Source: JAAYBF01 sp963716445
Lineage (GTDB): Bacteria > Actinomycetota > Thermoleophilia > Solirubrobacterales > Thermoleophilaceae
Direction: 5' to 3'
Length of the DNA: 64,000 nt
Assembly: GCA_963716445.1 (NCBI GenBank)
Contig: OY970313.1
Location: 1,860,001-1,924,000, forward strand
The translations under genes were made by a program, and so were the position numbers. This document shows, in pieces, positions 34,219-42,890 of the stretch. The notes under the pieces are model-generated. The model saw only the letters and a program-made list of their open reading frames with translations. It searched no databases and had not been told where the DNA came from. Numbering within the stretch: position 1 is the stretch's first letter; every line of letters starts with the position of its first letter.

Positions 34219-35268
34219 GCGGGGCGCCGCTCTGCCCCGCCGCCCGACGAGGCGTTGGCGCATCCGCGCCCACCAGGTCCGCGGGCGGCCGAAGCCCGCC
34301 GGGGCCGGCTGCTTGGCACGCACGAGCGCGATCCAGTCGTCGAGCGGCAACGCGCCGTCGATCAGGCGCGCCAAGGCCGACGTCACGGGGGCTTCCAGGC
34401 CCGCGCGCTCGATCGCCCGCGCGAGCAGGCGCACGGTCTCGAGCGCCTCGACCGTCTGACCTAGACGGACCGGAATCTCGGCCGACGGGACTCCCGCCGC
34501 CAGCAGCTCGCCGGCGCTGCGGTTGCGCGACGTCGGCGCTAGCGCGGTGGCGACGAGATCGCCCGTCCCTCCGCGCCCGACGAACGTGCGCGCCGAGCCG
34601 CCCCACAGCTCGGCCAGCGAGAGCACCTCGAGGAAGATGTCGGCCGCCGCCATCCCGGCGGCGTTGAGGCCCTGGGACTGGGTCGCGCCGACCGCGACCG
34701 CGGCCGCGTTCTTCGCGACCCCGGCCAGCTCGACGCCCACGGGGTCGTCCGACGCCTCGCAGACCACCCCCGCGCGCTGGAACAGCGTCGACACCCGGAT
34801 CGCGAGCTGCTCGGAGTGAGAGGCGCAGACCAGGCCCGCGCCCGTCTCGACCATCTCACGGGCATGCGCCGGACCGCCGACGCAGGCGGTCCGGTCGGGG
34901 CCGAACGCCCGCTCGAGCACGGCCGTCGGCGCCGCGCCGTCCGGTGGGACCAGCCCCTTCGCGAGCGAGACCATCCCCGCGTGCCGCGACACCCCGAGCC
35001 GCTCGATCTCGGCGATCGCCTCCCCCAACCCTTTCGAGGGAACGGCGAGGAACACGAGATCGGGCCGGCGGAACTGATCGTCCCGCGCGCCGAACCCCCG
35101 CACCTTGAGCGCCGCGGGCAGCTCGACCCCAGACAGGTAGCGACCGTTCTCGCGCTTCTCCGAGAGCTCCCCCGCCTGCTCCTCGGTCCGGCACAGCAGC
35201 GTCGTCCGCACCCCCGCCCGCTCCAGCAACAGCGCTATCGCCGTCCCAAACGACCCAGCGCCCACCAC
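34216..35268 (-). CDS. gpsA: glycerol-3-phosphate dehydrogenase [NAD(P)+]
   Basis: At least 350 residues. It makes sn-glycerol 3-phosphate for phospholipids. VGAGSFGTAIALLLERAG is the Rossmann loop, FLAVPSKG and SLAKGL follow, and the catalytic and substrate residues lie in ELAGVAKNAAAVAVGATQSQGLN and GRGGTGDLVATALAPTSRN. The first available GTG (35268) leaves only one residue before the Rossmann loop, shorter than usual. Upstream in the same frame, an ATC at 35316 lies 6 nt after a TAGCGT hexamer and would restore ~16 residues, so the true start is uncertain. Confidence 0.9.
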   Translation of the reverse strand: MVGAGSFGTAIALLLERAGVRTTLLCRTEEQAGELSEKRENGRYLSGVELPAALKVRGFGARDDQFRRPDLVFLAVPSKGLGEAIAEIERLGVSRHAGMVSLAKGLVPPDGAAPTAVLERAFGPDRTACVGGPAHAREMVETGAGLVCASHSEQLAIRVSTLFQRAGVVCEASDDPVGVELAGVAKNAAAVAVGATQSQGLNAAGMAAADIFLEVLSLAELWGGSARTFVGRGGTGDLVATALAPTSRNRSAGELLAAGVPSAEIPVRLGQTVEALETVRLLARAIERAGLEAPVTSALARLIDGALPLDDWIALVRAKQPAPAGFGRPRTWWARMRQRLVGRRGRAAPR

Positions 35269-35445
35269 CGTAGCCCGGCGAACGTGCGTACTCAGCTGCC
35301 GGCGACTCGAAGCGATGCCGAGACGCTACCGGGCCAGCCAGGTCAGCTGACGAGTCGGAGAGCGATGCAGCGCAAGGACGCAGGGGGGCCATAGGGCGTC
35401 AGCCCATGGCTCCCCGAGAACGCCGCGATGCGCGCTCTCCGGCCG

Positions 35446-37209
35446 TCAGGTGTTCTGGTAGAGCGGGCCGTCTCCACCCTCGGGCGTTGTGAGGCGGCCG
35501 CCCTTGGCCGTGATCGCGCCGCACTGGACGCAGTTCGTGTAGTTGACGATCACGTCGACGTTGCCCTCTTCGGGCGCGTCGTCCGGGATCTCGTACACGC
35601 CGGCCGGGCACATCCACTTCCAGGTCTCGGCCACCTCGCGCGGGACGTTCTGTTGAACGCGGATGTGGTTGGGCGCGTCGTCGCGGGTCGCGTTGCCGGT
35701 GATGAAGACGCTCGACAGCTTGTCGAAGATGTACTTGCCGTCGGGCTTCGGATAGCCCTTCGCCGTCTTGCCGACGAACATCGGCTTCTGGTCGTTGGCG
35801 TGGATCTTCCAGCGCCCGCCGGGGAAGCGGCCCTTGGTCGCGATCATCAGGTTGACCAGCGGACCGCCCTTGATCAGCCCCATCTGGAACGGCTGGCGCG
35901 TGTTGCGCTGCTCCCAGAGGTCCTTGCCGACGATCGAGTCCTCGATCGCCTGCTCGTAGGCGGTGAAGTCCGAGCTGCCGGCCTTCAGCGACTCGTAAAT
36001 CGTCTCCGCCGCGAGCATCCCGGCCTTGATCGCGTAGTGGACGCCCTTGAGCGCCGCGAGGTTGACCATGCCGCCGCCGTCGCCGACGATCACCGCTCCG
36101 GGCATCGACAGCTTGGGCATCGCCCAGTAGCCACCGGCGGGGATCGCCTTCGCTCCCCAGGAGACGCGCTCGCCGCCCTCGAGGATCTTGCGGACCATCG
36201 GATGGGTCTTGAACTGCTGCAGCAGGTCGTGACCGGAGGTCGTCGCGTCGGCGTAGTCGAGGTCGATGACGAAGCCGATGCTGACGAGGTCGTCGCCGGT
36301 CTTCTCGTCCTTCATCGGATAGATCCAGGAGCCGCCGATCTGGCCGTACTTGGCCGAGATCTTCAGCGGCCAGCCGGCGAGCGTGTGGATCACGCGGTCG
36401 AGCGGCTTCGGGACCTTCCAGACCTCCTTGACGCCGAGCTCCCAGACCTGGGGCTCGCGGCCCTCGCCGAGCCCGAGCTCGCGGATCGCGGCGCCCGTGA
36501 GGTGGCCCCAGCAGCCCTCCGCGAGCACGGTCGCCTGCGAGGCGATGTCGGTCCCGGGCTCGAAGTTGCCGAGCGGCTCGCCCTCCTTGCCGCGCCCCTT
36601 GTCGCCGGAGCGCACGCCCTTGACGGCGCCGTCCTCGACGATCAGCTGCGTCGCGGCGGTCTCGGTCAGCAGGTAGGCGCCCGCGTCCTCGGCCTGCTGC
36701 TGCATGTAGCGGCAGAGCGCCGAGACGGACACGACCTCGTTGCCGTGGTTCTTCTGCGGCGGCGGCGGCGGGATGCGCAGCTTCGTCTTGCCGTTGGGCA
36801 GGAGGTAGATCGCCTCCTTCTCGACTTCGCCGAAGGCGAAGCCCTCCTTGCGCCACTGCTCGCGGCTCATCTCCGGGAACAGCTCCTGCAGCGGTCCGGG
36901 CCGCATGACCGCGCCGGACAGGTTGTGCCCGCCGCAGGTCTTGGCCTTCTCGATCACCGCGACCGGCACCTCGCCGAGCCGCTCCATCGTCTCGGGGTCG
37001 TCCGCGAGCAGCTGCAACAGCCGGTTGGCGCAGGCCAGGCCGGCCGTGCCGCCACCGACGATCGTCACACCGATCTCGATGCGCTCGTCCTCACCGTCGA
37101 GCTCGCGCTTGACGAACTCGTCGGGCGAGTCGACGGGAGGCGGGAAGGCCGCCGGAGCGACCTTCCCGTTGCCGCCTGTGCCCCCGAAGGGGGTATTCGC
37201 GGAGGACAT
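35446..37209 (-). CDS. electron-transfer flavoprotein:quinone oxidoreductase (ETF-QO)
   Basis: A 587-residue membrane-associated flavoprotein that passes electrons from ETF to the (mena)quinone pool. The FAD Rossmann motif VGGGTAGLACANRLL is at about 50-64; GHNLSGAVMRPGP, GDGGGMVNLAALKGVHYAIK and PAGGYWAMPKLS are conserved. The C-terminal ferredoxin-like domain has CPAGVYE (Cys534) and NCVQCGAI (Cys560, Cys563). The fourth cluster ligand expected at 566 is Ile. It is the third gene of the etfB-etfA-QO unit, 3 bp after etfA. Confidence 0.93.
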   Translation of the reverse strand: MSSANTPFGGTGGNGKVAPAAFPPPVDSPDEFVKRELDGEDERIEIGVTIVGGGTAGLACANRLLQLLADDPETMERLGEVPVAVIEKAKTCGGHNLSGAVMRPGPLQELFPEMSREQWRKEGFAFGEVEKEAIYLLPNGKTKLRIPPPPPQKNHGNEVVSVSALCRYMQQQAEDAGAYLLTETAATQLIVEDGAVKGVRSGDKGRGKEGEPLGNFEPGTDIASQATVLAEGCWGHLTGAAIRELGLGEGREPQVWELGVKEVWKVPKPLDRVIHTLAGWPLKISAKYGQIGGSWIYPMKDEKTGDDLVSIGFVIDLDYADATTSGHDLLQQFKTHPMVRKILEGGERVSWGAKAIPAGGYWAMPKLSMPGAVIVGDGGGMVNLAALKGVHYAIKAGMLAAETIYESLKAGSSDFTAYEQAIEDSIVGKDLWEQRNTRQPFQMGLIKGGPLVNLMIATKGRFPGGRWKIHANDQKPMFVGKTAKGYPKPDGKYIFDKLSSVFITGNATRDDAPNHIRVQQNVPREVAETWKWMCPAGVYEIPDDAPEEGNVDVIVNYTNCVQCGAITAKGGRLTTPEGGDGPLYQNT

Positions 37210-37212
37210 CGC

Positions 37213-38190
37213 TCAGCCGCCCTTCTTCGCCTTGACCGCCTCGGTGAGCTTCGGCAGGATCGCGTTGAGATCGCCGACGATGCCGAGGTCGCAGAACTCG
37301 AAGATCGGCGCGTTCGCGTCCTTGTTGATCGCGACGATGTTCTCCGAGGCCTGCATGCCGACCTTGTGCTGGATCGCGCCCGAGATGCCGGCCGCGAGGT
37401 AGAGCTTCGGGGCGACCGTCTTGCCCGTCTGGCCGATCTGCGCGGCGTAGGGATACCAGCCGGCGTCGACCACCGCGCGGGTGGCTGCCACCGCTCCGCC
37501 GAGCGCGCCGGCGAGGTCCTCGCAGAGACCGAAGCCCTCGGCCTTGCCGAGCCCGCGGCCACCGGCCACGAGCAGCTCCGCGTCCTCGATGTTCACGTCG
37601 GCGCCGCGCTGCTCGCCGCGCTGGACCATCACGGCCTTGCCGGTGTGCTCCTCGAACGGGACGTCGACGTCGACCACCTCGGCCGCGCCGCCGCCGCTCT
37701 CGACGACGTCGAACGCGTTGAGGCGGCCGATGATGATCCCCGGCTCCCCGACGTACTGGACGTCGACGATCGCGGAGTCCTGGAGGATCGGCCGCTCGGC
37801 GACGAGCTTGCCGTCCTGGGCCTTGACCGCCGTGACCTCCATCGTCACACCGGCCTCGAGGCGGGCGGTCAGGCCGGCGCCGATCTCGAAGCCGAGCAGG
37901 CCGCCGCCGAACAGCGCGTAGCCGTAGCCGTTGTCGGCGATGACCTTGGCCATCGCGTCGACGACCGGGGCGCCCAGGCCCTCGGGGCCCTTGACGCGGT
38001 AGACCTTCGTCGCGCCGTAGTTGCCGAGCGAGGCGCAGAGGTCGTCGGTCAGGTCGTCACCGCCAACCACCACGACCGCGGCGTCGCCGCCGATCTCCTT
38101 GGCGAGCTTGGCGCCCTCGGAGACCGCGCCGAGCGAGTTCTTGTTGAAGGCGCCCTCGTAGTGGAGCGCGTAGGTCAGGATCCCGCTCAT
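37213..38190 (-). CDS. etfA: electron transfer flavoprotein subunit alpha
   Basis: A 325-residue alpha subunit. The FAD-binding C-terminal half is clear: GGRGLGKAEGFGLCEDLAGALGG when read in pieces, ATRAVVDAGWYPY, QIGQTGKTVAPKLYLAAGISG and NKDANAPIFEFCDLGIVGD. ETF takes electrons from acyl-CoA dehydrogenases such as the one at 48400. The ATG start overlaps the etfB stop (ATGA). Confidence 0.96.
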   Translation of the reverse strand: MSGILTYALHYEGAFNKNSLGAVSEGAKLAKEIGGDAAVVVVGGDDLTDDLCASLGNYGATKVYRVKGPEGLGAPVVDAMAKVIADNGYGYALFGGGLLGFEIGAGLTARLEAGVTMEVTAVKAQDGKLVAERPILQDSAIVDVQYVGEPGIIIGRLNAFDVVESGGGAAEVVDVDVPFEEHTGKAVMVQRGEQRGADVNIEDAELLVAGGRGLGKAEGFGLCEDLAGALGGAVAATRAVVDAGWYPYAAQIGQTGKTVAPKLYLAAGISGAIQHKVGMQASENIVAINKDANAPIFEFCDLGIVGDLNAILPKLTEAVKAKKGG

Positions 38191-38981
38191 GCCAGCAGCT
38201 TCCTCTCGTCGAGCCAGTTGACGATCTTCTCGACCGTCTCGTTGGTGTCCTCGTCCTCGATGATCTCGCCGGCCTGCTTGGCAGGCGGCGGGTTGATCGC
38301 CAGAACGGCGGTGCGCGAGCCGTCGAGCCCGACCTTGCCGGCCTCGATGCCGGCGTCGGCGGTCGACTTCTTGTCGAGCGGCTTCTTCTTCGCGCCCATG
38401 ATCGCCTTCAGCGACGGGTAGCGCGGCTCGTTGATCGCGTCGCCGACCGAGATGACGGCCGGCAGCGCAACCTCGACCGTGTCGTAGCCGTACTCGGCCT
38501 GACGCTCGCAGCGCAGCTTGCCGCCCTCGACGTCCATCTTGATCACCTGGGTCAGCGACGGCATCTTCAGGTGCTCGGCGACGACCGCGCCGATCGTGTA
38601 GCACTCGCCGTCGTCCGACTGCTGGCCCAGCAGGACCAGGTCGGGGCTCTCGGCCGCGAGCACCTTGCCGAGCGCGTAGCCGGTGGCGCAGACGTCGGAG
38701 CCGGCGAGCGCGTCGTCGGTCAGGTGGACCGAGCGGTCGGCGCCGAGCGACACGGCCTTGTGAAGGGCGCGGAACGCGCTCTCCGGCCCCATCGTGACGG
38801 CCACGATCTCCTCGACCTCCACCGCACCGCCCTCCTTGAGCTGCATCGCAGCCTCGATGGCGTGGGTGTCGAACGGGTTCAGGTTCTTCTCACCGCTGCG
38901 ATCGAGGCGCTTGGTCTCAGGATCGATGCGCTTCTCGACGGCGGCGTCGGGTACCTCTTTGACGAGGACGCAGATCTTCAA
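38187..38981 (-). CDS. etfB: electron transfer flavoprotein subunit beta
   Basis: A 264-residue beta subunit. MKICVLVKEVPD, NPFDTHAIEAAMQL, VSLGADRSVHLTDDALAG, LGQQSDDGECYTIG and LPAVISVGDAINEPRYPSL are typical and include the AMP-binding loop. The start is a TTG at 38981 with AAAGGAG at proper distance. The leader contains a small hairpin GCTCC-TGC-GGAGC (38997-39009). First gene of the ETF operon. Confidence 0.95.
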   Translation of the reverse strand: MKICVLVKEVPDAAVEKRIDPETKRLDRSGEKNLNPFDTHAIEAAMQLKEGGAVEVEEIVAVTMGPESAFRALHKAVSLGADRSVHLTDDALAGSDVCATGYALGKVLAAESPDLVLLGQQSDDGECYTIGAVVAEHLKMPSLTQVIKMDVEGGKLRCERQAEYGYDTVEVALPAVISVGDAINEPRYPSLKAIMGAKKKPLDKKSTADAGIEAGKVGLDGSRTAVLAINPPPAKQAGEIIEDEDTNETVEKIVNWLDERKLLA

Positions 38982-39094
38982 GGGTTCTCCTTTGTTGCTC
39001 CTGCGGAGCAGGCCGCCCGGGGCCCGTCCTGGGGGCGCCGCTCCCCACGCTCGGGAGTGACGGCGGCATTCTAACCGGAACGTTGACTGACGAG

Positions 39095-39526
39095 TCAGTC
39101 TACGGCGTTCTGGATGAAGTCGACGATCTCCCGGACAGGGGCGCCGGGGGTGAAGATCTCCGAGACGCCGAGGCGCTTGAGCTCGGGGATGTCGTCGGCG
39201 GGGATCGTGCCTCCCACGACGAGCACGACGTCCTCGATCCCCTGCTCGTCGAGCAGCTTCGCGATTCGCGGCACGAGCGTCATGTGGGCGCCCGACAGGA
39301 TCGAGAGGCCGACCGCGTCGGCATCCTCCTGGATCACCGTCTCGACGATCTGCTCGGGCGTCTGGTGCAGGCCCGTGTAGATGACCTCCATCCCGGCGTC
39401 GCGCAGCGCCCGGGCGATGATCTTGGCTCCGCGGTCGTGACCGTCGAGGCCCGGCTTGGCGACCACGACGCGGATCTTGCGGCCGGTGGCGGGTCGGTCG
39501 GGGGCTGTCTCGGTGTCGGCGGCCAT
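39095..39526 (-). CDS. methylmalonyl-CoA mutase, cobalamin-binding subunit
   Basis: A 143-residue stand-alone B12-binding domain, the size of the small C-terminal subunit of split mutases. The axial-ligand motif DxHxxG is in GLDGHDRGAKI; GLSILSGAHM and VVGGTIPADDIPELKRLGV complete the fold. It needs a separate catalytic large subunit, which is not in this window. The helper GTPase MeaB is encoded at 49651-50604. It lies 29 bp after the thiolase gene on the same strand. Confidence 0.93.
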   Translation of the reverse strand: MAADTETAPDRPATGRKIRVVVAKPGLDGHDRGAKIIARALRDAGMEVIYTGLHQTPEQIVETVIQEDADAVGLSILSGAHMTLVPRIAKLLDEQGIEDVVLVVGGTIPADDIPELKRLGVSEIFTPGAPVREIVDFIQNAVD

Positions 39527-39555
39527 GATCGGAGTGCGGCCGGGCAGTCTACGGG

Positions 39556-40740
39556 CTAGGCGCCGTCGACCTCGAGGATCACGGCGTCGCCCTGCCCGCC
39601 GCCCGAGCAGATCGCCGCGACGCCGAGCCCGCCGCCACGCCGGCGCAGCTCGTGGACGAGCGAGCCGAGAATGCGCGCGCCGGAGGCGCCGATCGGGTGG
39701 CCGAGCGCGATCGCGCCGCCGTTGACGTTGACCTTCGACTCGTCGACCCCGAGCATGCGCATCGAGTTGATCGCGACGGAGGCGAACGCCTCGTTGATCT
39801 CGAAGACGTCGATGTCGTCGAGCGACAGGCCGGCCTGCTCGAGCACCTTCTTGGTGGCGTTGGCTGGCGTCCTCGCGAGATAGGCGAAGTCGTCCGCGAC
39901 CGCAGCCTGGCCGACGATCGTCGCGAGCGGCTTGCGACCGTTGGCGCGCGCCCACTCGTCGCTGGAGAGCACGAGCGCGCCGGCGCCGTCGTTGACGCCG
40001 GGGGCGTTGCCGGCGGTATGGGAGCCGTCCGGTCCAGTCAGGCCCGGCAGCTTCGCCAGCGCCTCGAGCGAGCTGCCGCGACGGGGAGCCTCGTCGACCT
40101 CGACGACCGTCTCGCCCTTCTTCGACTTGACGGTGACCGGCGCGATCTCCTCGGCCAGCCGCCCCTCGTCGGTCGCCTGGAGCGCCAGCTCGTGGCTGCG
40201 CAGCGCGAAGCGGTCCATGTCGGGGCGGGTCATCTCGAGCTCGTCGCCGACCTCGGTCGCCTCGACGAACATCTGCTTGCCGGAGAAGGGGTTGGTCAGC
40301 CCGTCGTGGACCATCGCGTCGAGCGCCTTGGCGTCGCCCATGCGATAGCCGAAGCGGGCCTTCGGCAGCAGGTAGGGAGCGCTCGACATCGACTCCATGC
40401 CCGCGGCGACGGCGACGTCGAGGTCTCCGGCTCGAACCTGCTGATCGATGATCCCCGCGGCTCGGATCCCCGAAGCGCAGACCTTGTTGACGGTCTCGGA
40501 GGAGACCTCCTTCGGAATGCCGCCCTTGATCTGGGCCTGGCGCGACGGGATCTGCCCCTGGCCGGCCTGGAGCACCTGTCCGACCACGACGTGCTGGACC
40601 CGATCGCCAGAGACCTCGGCGCGCTCGAGTGCGTGCTCGATCGCGTGGCCGCCGAGATCGGTCGCGTCGAGCGATGCGAGCGCTCCGCCCATCTTCCCGA
40701 ACGGGGTGCGGGCGGTGCCGAGGATCACGGTCTTGGGCAT
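39556..40740 (-). CDS. acetyl-CoA C-acetyltransferase (thiolase)
   Basis: A 394-residue thiolase. The acylation Cys is in NKVCASGIRA (~88-97), the second-site motif is NEAFAS, and GGAIALGHPIGASGAR and CSGGGQGDA carry the catalytic His and Cys. The ATG start at 40740 has AAGGAGACC upstream; the open frame further upstream overlaps the divergent aminopeptidase gene and is not used. Either the beta-oxidation or biosynthetic direction is possible. It could supply acetoacetyl-CoA upstream of the CCR-type enzyme at 3341. Confidence 0.95.
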   Translation of the reverse strand: MPKTVILGTARTPFGKMGGALASLDATDLGGHAIEHALERAEVSGDRVQHVVVGQVLQAGQGQIPSRQAQIKGGIPKEVSSETVNKVCASGIRAAGIIDQQVRAGDLDVAVAAGMESMSSAPYLLPKARFGYRMGDAKALDAMVHDGLTNPFSGKQMFVEATEVGDELEMTRPDMDRFALRSHELALQATDEGRLAEEIAPVTVKSKKGETVVEVDEAPRRGSSLEALAKLPGLTGPDGSHTAGNAPGVNDGAGALVLSSDEWARANGRKPLATIVGQAAVADDFAYLARTPANATKKVLEQAGLSLDDIDVFEINEAFASVAINSMRMLGVDESKVNVNGGAIALGHPIGASGARILGSLVHELRRRGGGLGVAAICSGGGQGDAVILEVDGA

Positions 40741-40811
40741 TGGGCGTCGGTCTCCTTGGGTCTGCCTGGGGCCGCGGACCATATCGGAGCCCTCTGGCCG
40801 GTCGGCGTCCA

Positions 40812-40817
40812 TAGACT
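40812..40817 (+). promoter_or_regulatory. -10 element of the leucyl aminopeptidase gene
   Basis: TAGACT, 8 nt before the ATG at 40826; no ribosome binding site, so the transcript is probably leaderless. Confidence 0.5.
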
Positions 40818-40825
40818 CCTCCGGC

Positions 40826-42271
40826 ATGCGTGAGATCGCCGTCAGCGCCCGTCCCGCGCCGCCTGAGGACACCGCCGCCGACACGCGCGTGCTCGGGCTC
40901 TTCGAGGGCGAGCACCTACCGGAGCCGGAGCTCCAGAAGCTGGTCGAGCTGGGCGAGGCCAAGCCGGGGCTCGGGAAGGTCGCGGTGGCGCACGAGCAGG
41001 CGCCGGGCGGAGGCCAACGACGTGTGCTGATCGCCGGCCTCGGCAAGCGAGAGGACTTCGGCGGCGAGGCGGCGCGAACCGCCGCCGCGGCCGCGGCGGC
41101 GCGCGCACGGGAGCTCGGGGCGGTCTCGCTGTCATGGGCGCTCCCCGACGACGGCGCCGAGGCCGGCCTCGTCGAGGGGACGTTGCTACGGCTCTACACG
41201 TTCGACCGCTTCAAGTCGAAGCCCGAGGAGGACGGGAGCGGGATCGAGTCGCTCGAGATCGCGGGCCCAGGCGTCTCGGACGAGACGGCACGGCGCGGCT
41301 GGATCGCCGGGGCCGCGGCGAACCGCGCCCGCGAGCTGCAGAACCTGCCCTCCAACGTCGCGGACCCGATCTTCCTCGCCGGCCGGGCGGAGGAGATCGC
41401 CGCGGCGCACGAGGCCGTGGAGGTCGAGCTGTTCGACCGAGTGGCGATCGTCCGGCACAGGATGGGCGCCTTCGCAGCGGTGGCCCAGGGCACCCATGCC
41501 GAGCCGCGCCTGATCGTCCTGCGCTACACGGGTGGGACCGCAGGGCCGCACCTCGGGTTCGTCGGCAAGGCGGTCACCTTCGACACCGGCGGGATCTCGC
41601 TCAAGCCCGGCGGCAAGATGGCGGAGATGAAGTTCGACATGTCGGGTGGAGCGGCGGTGCTCGAGTCGATCGACGCGATCGCGACGCTGCAGCTGCCGGT
41701 GACAGTCACTGCGGTCGTGCCGGCGACCGAGAACATGCCGAGCGGCCACGCGATCAAGCCGGGGGACATCGTCACGGCGATGAACGGCAAGACGATCGAG
41801 GTCAACAACACCGACGCCGAGGGCAGGCTGATCCTCGCCGACGCGCTCGCCTACGCGGTCGACCAGGGCGTCGAGCGGATCGTCGACCTCGCCACGCTGA
41901 CCGGCGCGATCATCGTCGCGCTCGGGTCGACCCATGCCGGCCTGTTCTCCAACGACGACGACTGGTTCGCCGAGGTCGACGCGGCCGCGTCCGCCACCGG
42001 AGAGCTCGGCTGGCGGCTGCCGCTGCACGACGAGACCGCGAAGCTGATCGACGGCACGTACGCCGACCTCAACAACGCGCCGGAGGGCCGCAAGGCCTCG
42101 TCGATCACCGCGGCGCACTTCCTCGGCAACTTCGTCGGCGACGTGCCGTGGGTCCACATGGACATCGCCGGCACCGCCTGGGACCTAAGCCGTCCGTACG
42201 TCGGCAAGGGGGCGTCCGGGTTCGGCGTCAGGACGCTGGTCGAGCTCGCTCGCCGCACGGCCGACTCGTAG
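40826..42271 (+). CDS. pepA: leucyl aminopeptidase (M17 family)
   Basis: A 481-residue cytosolic dizinc aminopeptidase. The catalytic C-terminal half carries GKAVTFDTGGISLKP (metal and Lys ligands), KFDMSGGAAVLE and the family signature NTDAEGRLILADAL. The N-terminal domain (~1-160) is the usual variable part. The start at 40826 is chosen because it follows a leaderless promoter hexamer and matches family length. The next gene begins 1 bp after its stop. Confidence 0.95.
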   Translation: MREIAVSARPAPPEDTAADTRVLGLFEGEHLPEPELQKLVELGEAKPGLGKVAVAHEQAPGGGQRRVLIAGLGKREDFGGEAARTAAAAAAARARELGAVSLSWALPDDGAEAGLVEGTLLRLYTFDRFKSKPEEDGSGIESLEIAGPGVSDETARRGWIAGAAANRARELQNLPSNVADPIFLAGRAEEIAAAHEAVEVELFDRVAIVRHRMGAFAAVAQGTHAEPRLIVLRYTGGTAGPHLGFVGKAVTFDTGGISLKPGGKMAEMKFDMSGGAAVLESIDAIATLQLPVTVTAVVPATENMPSGHAIKPGDIVTAMNGKTIEVNNTDAEGRLILADALAYAVDQGVERIVDLATLTGAIIVALGSTHAGLFSNDDDWFAEVDAAASATGELGWRLPLHDETAKLIDGTYADLNNAPEGRKASSITAAHFLGNFVGDVPWVHMDIAGTAWDLSRPYVGKGASGFGVRTLVELARRTADS

Positions 42272-42272
42272 C

Positions 42273-42845
42273 GTGCGGCGCGAGCTCTCGCTCCTGATCG
42301 CGGTCGCCGCGGCAACGCTGACGGCCTGCGGCGGCCCCGACGAGCTGCTCGAGGAGGAGGGCGTCGAGCTGCGGCTCGCGCGCGACCGCGCCGTCGCCGC
42401 GCTCGCCACCGAGCAGCGGCTGAACGACTCCCCCGCCGCGGCCGACCGGCTCGTCTCGCGCGTCCGCAAGATCGTCGCCTCGGGGGCGCTGGAGCCCAAG
42501 CGGCTCGACGAGTTCGGCCTCGCCGCGCTCGGGGAGCTGCGTCTCGCCGCTCCCAGCCTGGTGATCGTCGACCGCCTCGAGGTTCCGCGCGAGCTGGACC
42601 GCAGCGCGCTGGCCGCCTTCCTCGCGAAGGCGAAGACCGATCCCTCGGCGGCGACGAAGCCGGCCGCGAGCACCGAGGTGGAGAGGATCGCCGCGGTCTT
42701 CGAAGACGCAGACGCCGATCCCGACACTGAGATACCCGTCGCCGATCAGGCCGCCGGCGACTATCTAGGCGACCTCGCCGCCCGGCTCGAGCCCGTCTGG
42801 CCGGACCTCGCCGCCCGGCTCGTCGCAGTTCGCCGCGACCTCTGA
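42273..42845 (+). CDS. putative lipoprotein of unknown function
   Basis: A 190-residue protein. The N-terminus is a lipoprotein signal peptide with lipobox LTAC near residue 19 (ATLTACGG), so the mature protein should be a lipid-anchored exported protein. The rest is helical and highly charged, rich in Ala, Asp, Glu and Arg, with no motif I recognise. A GTG start directly follows the pepA stop, so it is co-transcribed with pepA. Confidence 0.65.
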   Translation: MRRELSLLIAVAAATLTACGGPDELLEEEGVELRLARDRAVAALATEQRLNDSPAAADRLVSRVRKIVASGALEPKRLDEFGLAALGELRLAAPSLVIVDRLEVPRELDRSALAAFLAKAKTDPSAATKPAASTEVERIAAVFEDADADPDTEIPVADQAAGDYLGDLAARLEPVWPDLAARLVAVRRDL

Positions 42846-42877
42846 ACGCCGGGTCCCGCCCCACCGGTCGACCGTCG

Positions 42878-42883
42878 TAACAT
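42878..42883 (+). promoter_or_regulatory. -10 element of the aldo/keto reductase gene
   Basis: TAACAT, 7 nt before the ATG at 42891; leaderless-type arrangement. Confidence 0.45.
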
Positions 42884-42890
42884 CGGCGCC

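Noticed and set aside
35428..38421. A 997-codon open frame on the plus strand over the ETF genes
   Set aside because: It runs opposite three well-conserved ETF genes and has no recognisable motif; another GC-driven shadow.
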